Source: Verrucomicrobiota bacterium (GTDB lineage Bacteria; Verrucomicrobiota; Verrucomicrobiae; Opitutales; CG1-02-43-26). From it: a stretch of DNA of 47,668 bases. The stretch's first letter is position 1, and every line of letters begins with the position of its first letter. This document shows, one piece after another, positions 44,493 through 47,668 of this stretch. The stretch spans positions 1 through 47,668 of the forward strand of contig JABDAI010000005.1 in the NCBI GenBank assembly GCA_013289195.1, in the 5' to 3' direction. The notes under the pieces are model-generated. The model saw only the letters and a program-made list of their open reading frames with translations. It was not told where the DNA came from and did not search any database. Both the position numbers and the translations under genes were made by a program.

Positions 44493-46172
44493 TTATACGA
44501 CTTGAAGTAATAGATGTTCAATGAAAGGTCCCATAACTAAAATTGGAAAAAAAGTTAAAGCTCCTATAATAATGATAACACCAATGAGCATTATTAAAAA
44601 TAAAAGATTTGCAGTGGGAAATTGGACTTCTTCAGGGATTTGTTTTTTAGCTGCGAAAGATCCGGCGATGGCTAAGGCCGGAATAATCGTTATAAACCGT
44701 CCAATAAAAATCGCTACAGACATCATTAAGTTATAAAAGAGAGTATTGGAATTCAGCCCGCCAAAAGCCGAACCATTATTACCAGAACCAGAAGCAAAGG
44801 CATAGATAATTTCTGATAATCCATGGGGTCCAGGGTTGCCTAAACTTGAAAGTCCTGCGGATGAAGAAATAGCTATTGATCCTAAAATGAGTTGGATAAT
44901 TGAAGGTAGCCATAACAGTAATATAGCCATAATGACTTCGTAAGATTCAAGTTTTTTCCCAAAAATTTCAGGGGTTCTGCCAATCATTAACCCTATTAAA
45001 AACATTGTTAAAATAGCATATGCTAAAAGGCCAATTATTCCTGTGCCAACTCCACCAAAAATTACTTCTCCAATCATCATATTAAACATAAGTATGAGAC
45101 CTGAAAGAGGAAGTAGACTATCATACATACTGCTACTGGCCCCACAACCAGTCGCAGTATTGGATTGTGCAAATAACATAGAATTAAATAATCCGCATCG
45201 CAATTCCTTACCTTCGAGATTACTGCCATTTTCGACACCCAAGTTTGCAAGCACTGGATTACCCTGAAATTCAAACCATAAGGTCCCAAACAGACCAAGC
45301 AAGAATAATACCATCATAGAAATATAAATGATCCATCCTTGTTTACGATTATTGATCATAATTCCAAAAACAAAAGGGAATGCTGCTGGTAATAATAAAG
45401 CCATAAGAATTTCAAGATAATCTGTTAACTTATTAGGATTTTCATAAGGGTGTGCAGAATTAGTATTAAAAAAACCTCCGCCATTCGTTCCTATATGTTT
45501 AATAGCAACTTGTGAGGCGGCAGGACCTTGAGCAATAAACATATTTTTCCCTTCTAAAGTTTCAATGGGGATATAAGGTTTGAGGTTTTGAATGACGCCT
45601 TGGGAAATCAATACAATGGAAAAAAGAATAGATAACGGAAGCAAAATGTAAACAAGAGCACGTATCATATCGACCCAAAAATTGCCTAATTGAATAGTAC
45701 TCTTTCTAATGAATCCGCGAATGAAAGTAATGCCGACACTTATTCCTATGGCGGCTGAAAGAAAATTTTCTACTGTTAATCCAAGCATCTGAGTAAAGTA
45801 ACTCATGGTGGATTCAGGAGTATAACTTTGCCAATCAGTATTCGATCCAAAAGAAATGGATGTGTTCAAAGCAGTATCTGATTTTATCCCTAAAAAATGT
45901 TGGGAATTAAAAGGCAAAAAGGCTTGAAATTCTTGTAAAAAAAATAGGAAAACTATGGCGACTATATTAAATATCAGAAGATTTTTAAGATAAATCTTCC
46001 AAGACATCTCTTCTTTTTCATTGATTCCTAAGATGTTATAAACAAAAGAATCTAGGGATTTAATTGTAATTTCACCAGAGAATACTTTTACCATATATTT
46101 TCCCATTAGCCATGCTACGATCGATAGGAAAGATATAAATAGAAGAATCTTAAATATTACGCCTATTTCCAT
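44493..46172 (-). CDS. kdpA: K+-transporting ATPase subunit A
   Basis: The K+-selective channel-like subunit of Kdp, related to SKT transporters. 559 residues from ATG 46172; an upstream TTG at 46178 would add Met-Phe and has no better ribosome site. GTNGGGFFNTNSAHPYENP is the conserved pore region, and SGSGNNGSAFGGLNSNT and GRTPEIFGKKLE are further signatures. About ten membrane helices. No kdpF peptide is visible upstream. Confidence 0.96.
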   Translation of the reverse strand: MEIGVIFKILLFISFLSIVAWLMGKYMVKVFSGEITIKSLDSFVYNILGINEKEEMSWKIYLKNLLIFNIVAIVFLFFLQEFQAFLPFNSQHFLGIKSDTALNTSISFGSNTDWQSYTPESTMSYFTQMLGLTVENFLSAAIGISVGITFIRGFIRKSTIQLGNFWVDMIRALVYILLPLSILFSIVLISQGVIQNLKPYIPIETLEGKNMFIAQGPAASQVAIKHIGTNGGGFFNTNSAHPYENPNKLTDYLEILMALLLPAAFPFVFGIMINNRKQGWIIYISMMVLFLLGLFGTLWFEFQGNPVLANLGVENGSNLEGKELRCGLFNSMLFAQSNTATGCGASSSMYDSLLPLSGLILMFNMMIGEVIFGGVGTGIIGLLAYAILTMFLIGLMIGRTPEIFGKKLESYEVIMAILLLWLPSIIQLILGSIAISSSAGLSSLGNPGPHGLSEIIYAFASGSGNNGSAFGGLNSNTLFYNLMMSVAIFIGRFITIIPALAIAGSFAAKKQIPEEVQFPTANLLFLIMLIGVIIIIGALTFFPILVMGPFIEHLLLQVV

Positions 46173-46178
46173 AAACAA

Positions 46179-46881
46179 GAGAAAGTAATCATGAAAGGCC
46201 TAAAGGGTATTAAGCTCTGTATCTGATAAAAAAGAGGTTATTATTTTTTAATAATTATTTTCAAAAGGATTTCAGTCAAGATAAATTCTCAATCAATTGT
46301 CAAAAGGTCAAAGAAGGTCTACATTTAAACAAGCGCACAAAGCATTTGAAATCAGAAAAATCGCCTTAAAGTCAGAAAACTAAAGCCATAGGGAAAAGAT
46401 CAAATTATGCCGAAACGGATGGATCATTTTTACCAATGGTCAAGATTAAGAAAGGTGAAGGTGATGGATATAAGAGGAGGAAGTATGTTGGGAAGAAGCC
46501 CGGTTAACAGTAGCTCAGGGTAAAGGGAGGCAAGGTCATATTATGGAGTAAGTTTAAAAGATGTAGATGGAGAAAAAAGCTGTAATTATTTTTTGAATCT
46601 TTGCTATAAATGTAATCGGAACTAAATGAATCTGAACTGTCATGAATATTCAAGAATCAAGTTTACAAGTTGAATAAGTATTTTTAGGACTCCCTTGTTG
46701 TCTATCGTGGATGGATAGGAATCATAATTATCTCGGATGTAACAAAGCAGAACAGCAAATCAGAAACATGGTCCCTCTTCACATTGTGGAACGACCTTTA
46801 TGTTAGAGATTTTATAAAGATTTAATGATTGACTATGTTCAATTTTTAGCGCATCTTAATTTAAATTTTCAATAAATTGAT
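46179..46881. other. Gene-poor interval between kdpA and the F-box gene
   Basis: About 700 bases with no gene I can support. Short open stretches occur: a 38-codon ATG frame at 46407-46523 without a ribosome site, and a frame near 46689-46823 reading VYRGWIGIIIISDVTKQNS that lacks a start. Both may be decayed coding sequence. The stretch also holds the promoters for kdpABCD (minus) and the F-box gene (plus), which cannot be placed with confidence. Confidence 0.5.
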
Positions 46882-47668
46882 ATGAATAAAGATATATCGA
46901 ATTACAGTCCTAGCAATAAATTTACTTTTGATTGGTGTCAGGAAATGCCGACAGAGATATGTGGTCATATTTTCGAGAACATGAGGTTTTTTGATTTGGG
47001 TACAATGAGTCGTTGCAATAGTTATTTGAATAGATACTGTACAGAAGCCTTGTCAAAGTTGTACGAACGTGAGGTTGGAGTGGAAAATTCGTTAAAGTAT
47101 ATTTTAGAATATATGCCCAAATTTTTATTCGATTTCGGGATAGCTTTCATGTTTAAGGCATTAAAATCGGAAGAGCTCTTTAGATATTGTATTTGGCATG
47201 CAAAGTTAAATGTAGAAATGGTGAGGATATATAGTGGGATCAGTAATATGCAAAAGAATTATTTACTTGTTTTTAGCGATATTATGGGGATTCGATTAAT
47301 CGGAAATGCAGGGCAATTGGCTCGAGAATGCAGTGAATTATTAAAAGAAAACAAAAATTTGGAAAAGTATGCATTTATAGTTGGAATGATGATGAAGTTA
47401 AGAAAATATAGCGACGAAGGATTAAGGTATTTACAGTTGCTAGAAAGTGCTGCGGAACAAAAGATAAGCGAGATGCAAATTATTATTCAAGATGTATTAA
47501 ATTACAGAAAAGACTTAAATGAAGATCAGCAAAAGGAGTTAGGGAAATTATTCGACCTAATTACAAAACAGCAGTCAGAACAAGGCTTAGGTTTAAAATT
47601 AATAAAATCTGCAAAAAAACGTTTTTCATTATTGATACAACTATTTACGAAACATCAATCCCTCTATG
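46882..47668 (+). CDS. F-box-like protein, 3' partial
   Basis: An open frame from ATG 46882 to the window edge, 262 residues so far. Residues about 20-60 read QEMPTEICGHIFENMRFFDLGTMSRCNSYLNRYCTEALSKL. This fits the F-box pattern (LPxEixxxIFxxLxxxDLxxxSxxCxxxx), a eukaryotic motif that recruits Skp1 of SCF ubiquitin ligases. The rest is helical and charged (for example KYAFIVGMMMKLRKYSDEGLRYLQ), without leucine-rich or ankyrin repeats in the visible part. There is no signal peptide, as expected for a type III or type IV effector. In bacteria such proteins occur in Legionella, Chlamydia-related and other host-associated groups. The F-box call rests on one motif by eye. Confidence 0.75.
   Translation, partial: MNKDISNYSPSNKFTFDWCQEMPTEICGHIFENMRFFDLGTMSRCNSYLNRYCTEALSKLYEREVGVENSLKYILEYMPKFLFDFGIAFMFKALKSEELFRYCIWHAKLNVEMVRIYSGISNMQKNYLLVFSDIMGIRLIGNAGQLARECSELLKENKNLEKYAFIVGMMMKLRKYSDEGLRYLQLLESAAEQKISEMQIIIQDVLNYRKDLNEDQQKELGKLFDLITKQQSEQGLGLKLIKSAKKRFSLLIQLFTKHQSLY

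Noticed and set aside
46173..46260. Possible kdpF peptide upstream of kdpA
   Set aside because: No ATG-led frame with a single membrane helix could be found. ATGATTACTTTC leads to a stop after eight codons.
46407..46523. 38-codon ORF MPKRMDHFYQ
   Set aside because: No ribosome site, no recognisable pattern and very short. Chance ORF or remnant.
1..47668. CRISPR arrays, rRNA, tRNA genes, prophage modules
   Set aside because: None could be recognised by eye. No regular spaced repeats, no tRNA cloverleaf with TTCRANY and anticodon arms, no phage structural genes.

Overview
The window looks like part of the chromosome of an AT-rich, LPS-making, host-associated bacterium of the Verrucomicrobia, probably Opitutae-like. 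This is inference from recognised protein styles, with no search run. The best lineage marker is the 836-residue protein at 7483-9993. Its prepilin-like N-terminus, GLHIALGELQKKLGPD segment, WNPY motif and RFGRRFKIVSFRWLF end resemble large pseudopilin-like proteins I associate with Verrucomicrobia. The LpxK N-terminus and the long adenylate-kinase-like protein fit the same group. Host association is suggested by a CesT-type secretion chaperone next to a likely effector (37629-39845), an F-box-like protein (46882 to the window end), a tail-anchored protein and several secreted proteins of unknown family.

Layout. 1-472: end of a metallophosphoesterase gene with an apparent frameshift. 488-5231 (minus): a tight run of an adenylate-kinase-like gene, an M29 aminopeptidase, rluD and a GspE/PilB ATPase. 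5352-7390 (minus): a seven-repeat protein and a small secreted protein. 7483-9993: the pseudopilin-like protein. 9985-12271 (minus): aroC and brnQ. 12334-12455: a MITE-like nested inverted repeat. 12502-14535: a GmhA-like isomerase and a CCA-adding enzyme. 14510-15589 (minus): two small unknown proteins. 15710-18189 (minus): ferrous iron uptake, feoA, feoB split in two ORFs, and a 58-residue FeoB-associated Cys-rich peptide that is easy to miss. 18384-19028 (minus): a secreted protein with a strong terminator. 19380-21929 (minus): topB. 22218-23423: lpxK. 23427-25064 (minus): a membrane-anchored seven-blade FG-GAP protein. 25520-26071 (minus): a tail-anchored protein. 26266-31602: heme genes hemE, hemG/hemY, hemH, hemX-like, hemA. 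31619-31864: a gene fragment. 31941-34304 (minus): two paralogous secreted proteins. 34542-37538: ffh, SRP RNA, dnaX. 37629-39845: chaperone and putative effector. 39866-46172 (minus): kdpABCD with a kinase-less KdpD. 46882-47668: F-box-like protein, cut by the window edge.

How the genes fit together. Iron import (Feo) and the heme cluster supply iron and tetrapyrroles. Kdp gives high-affinity K+ uptake. LpxK and GmhA point to an LPS outer membrane. ffh, SRP RNA and GspE/pseudopilin genes cover protein targeting and pilus or type II-like export. The chaperone/effector pair implies a type III secretion system encoded elsewhere. Three genes (metallophosphoesterase T7, feoB A9, dnaX A10) have homopolymer runs exactly where the reading frame breaks or could be switched. 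In dnaX this matches the domain boundary where other bacteria make the short gamma subunit.
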